A DNA stretch of 6,229 bases from an uncultured Pseudomonadota bacterium. GTDB lineage: Bacteria > Myxococcota_A > UBA9042 > CAIXZC01. Every line of letters starts with the position of its first letter. Position 1 is the first letter of the stretch. The stretch lies in assembly GCA_937876385.1 (NCBI GenBank), contig CALFHQ010000448.1, forward strand, positions 1 through 6,229, in the 5' to 3' direction. Shown piece after piece: positions 5,582 through 6,229 of this stretch. A program made the translations under genes and the position numbers. The notes beneath the pieces are model-generated. The model was not told where the DNA came from and did not search any database. It worked only from the letters and a program-made list of their open reading frames with translations.

Positions 5582-6229
5582 ATGTTCTTCGGGACCACTT
5601 ACGATATTTTCAAACAGCTTCTCGATATCTTTGTTGTCGCCTTTGTGATCTACCAGATTCTGGCAGCGACCAAGGGCACTCGTACCGTGCATCTGCTCAT
5701 CCTCCTGCTGGTCCTCATGGGAACCTATCTGGTGGCGCAGGAGCGCTTCTTCGACCTCCCCACCTTCCGTTGGCTCCTGGACAAGTTTTGGAGTGTCATC
5801 TTCTTGATGGTGGTCATCCTGTATCAGGACGATATTCGACGCAGCATCGCACGATTCCGCTGGCTGGATCAGGTCATGAGAACCCGCTCGTCCACCGCTA
5901 CCGGCTCTCTCGAAGAAGTAGTCAAGGCCGTGCGCTCCCTCTCCTCCAAGCGCCTGGGAGCCCTCATCGTCATCGAGCGAAACGCTACCCTCGATACCTT
6001 CTCCAGCGATTCCGGAATCGCCGTGGATGCCGTTATCAGCAAGGAGCTGCTCTTTGCCCTCTTCTTGCCAGAGCATGAAAATCCGACCCATGACGGCGCC
6101 GTGATCGTCTCGAAGGGGCGAATCACAGCCGCCGGGGTGATCCTGCCTCTGACCACTCGAAAAGAAGTCGAAGCCTGGGTGGGAACGAGACACCGAGCGG
6201 CCTTGGGCTTGTCGGAGCAGGTGGATGCC
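5582..6229 (+). CDS. cdaA: Membrane diadenylate cyclase CdaA, 3'-truncated by window
   Basis: CdaA makes cyclic di-AMP from two ATP, a second messenger tied to cell-wall, potassium and osmolyte homeostasis. The 216 codons in view hold three membrane helices (about 12-28, 36-54 and 65-82), a basic exit segment with YQDDIRR (81-87), a short coiled linker, and most of the DisA_N cyclase domain from about residue 108. Both catalytic signatures are present: DGA at 171-173 (in THDGAVI) and RHR at 203-205 (in GTRHRAALGLSE). Bacillus CdaA is about 270 residues, so roughly 50-60 are probably missing. The ATG at 5582 is preceded by a modest AGGG (5572-5575) with 6-nt spacing; no other initiator lies in frame between it and the folP stop. 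The 62-bp gap after folP shows no terminator, so it probably shares the ftsH–folP transcript. The usual downstream partners, ybbR/cdaR and glmM, would be outside the window. Confidence 0.95.
   Translation, partial: MFFGTTYDIFKQLLDIFVVAFVIYQILAATKGTRTVHLLILLLVLMGTYLVAQERFFDLPTFRWLLDKFWSVIFLMVVILYQDDIRRSIARFRWLDQVMRTRSSTATGSLEEVVKAVRSLSSKRLGALIVIERNATLDTFSSDSGIAVDAVISKELLFALFLPEHENPTHDGAVIVSKGRITAAGVILPLTTRKEVEAWVGTRHRAALGLSEQVDA

Noticed and set aside
5494..6078. 194-codon + strand frame at the folP–cdaA junction
   Set aside because: It is a shadow of cdaA in another frame; the frame from 5582 carries the membrane helices and both DGA and RHR motifs.

Overview
The window carries five genes, all on the + strand and close together. 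The two outer genes are cut by the window edges. The DNA is moderately GC-rich and the genes look like bacterial chromosomal housekeeping genes. The order ftsH–folP–cdaA and the CdaA membrane-exit sequence YQDDIRR suggest a deltaproteobacterial-type lineage (Myxococcota, Desulfobacterota, Bradymonadota or similar). This placement is an inference from memory of gene order and family sequences, not from a search.

Region 1 (1–1919): the 3' nine-tenths of an acyl-CoA carboxylase carboxyltransferase beta subunit (propionyl-CoA carboxylase type, pccB-like). After 92 bp comes a 137-residue YjbQ/UPF0047 family protein with a TTG start and a strong AGGAGG ribosome binding site. Region 2 (1920–2272): a 353-bp gap with no convincing gene. 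It holds a TTGACA-type promoter, a few small inverted repeats and the ftsH leader.

Region 3 (2273–6229): an apparent operon. It begins with ftsH, a membrane AAA+ zinc protease that is unusually long at 802 residues. Next is folP (dihydropteroate synthase), whose start overlaps the ftsH stop by 8 nt. Last is cdaA (membrane diadenylate cyclase), which runs off the window end. In relatives I would expect ybbR/cdaR and glmM next, but they lie outside the window. The three genes link membrane-protein quality control, folate synthesis and c-di-AMP signalling (cell wall and osmotic homeostasis).

The most unusual feature is FtsH itself. Its periplasmic part appears to contain two copies of the FtsH extracellular domain, joined by an Ala/Glu/Lys/Pro-rich linker. 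It also has an acidic C-terminal tail with a three-unit hexapeptide repeat. A second point of interest is a cysteine at the position of the carboxyltransferase that sets acyl-CoA choice. I saw no mobile element, CRISPR array, RNA gene or obviously new multi-gene system.
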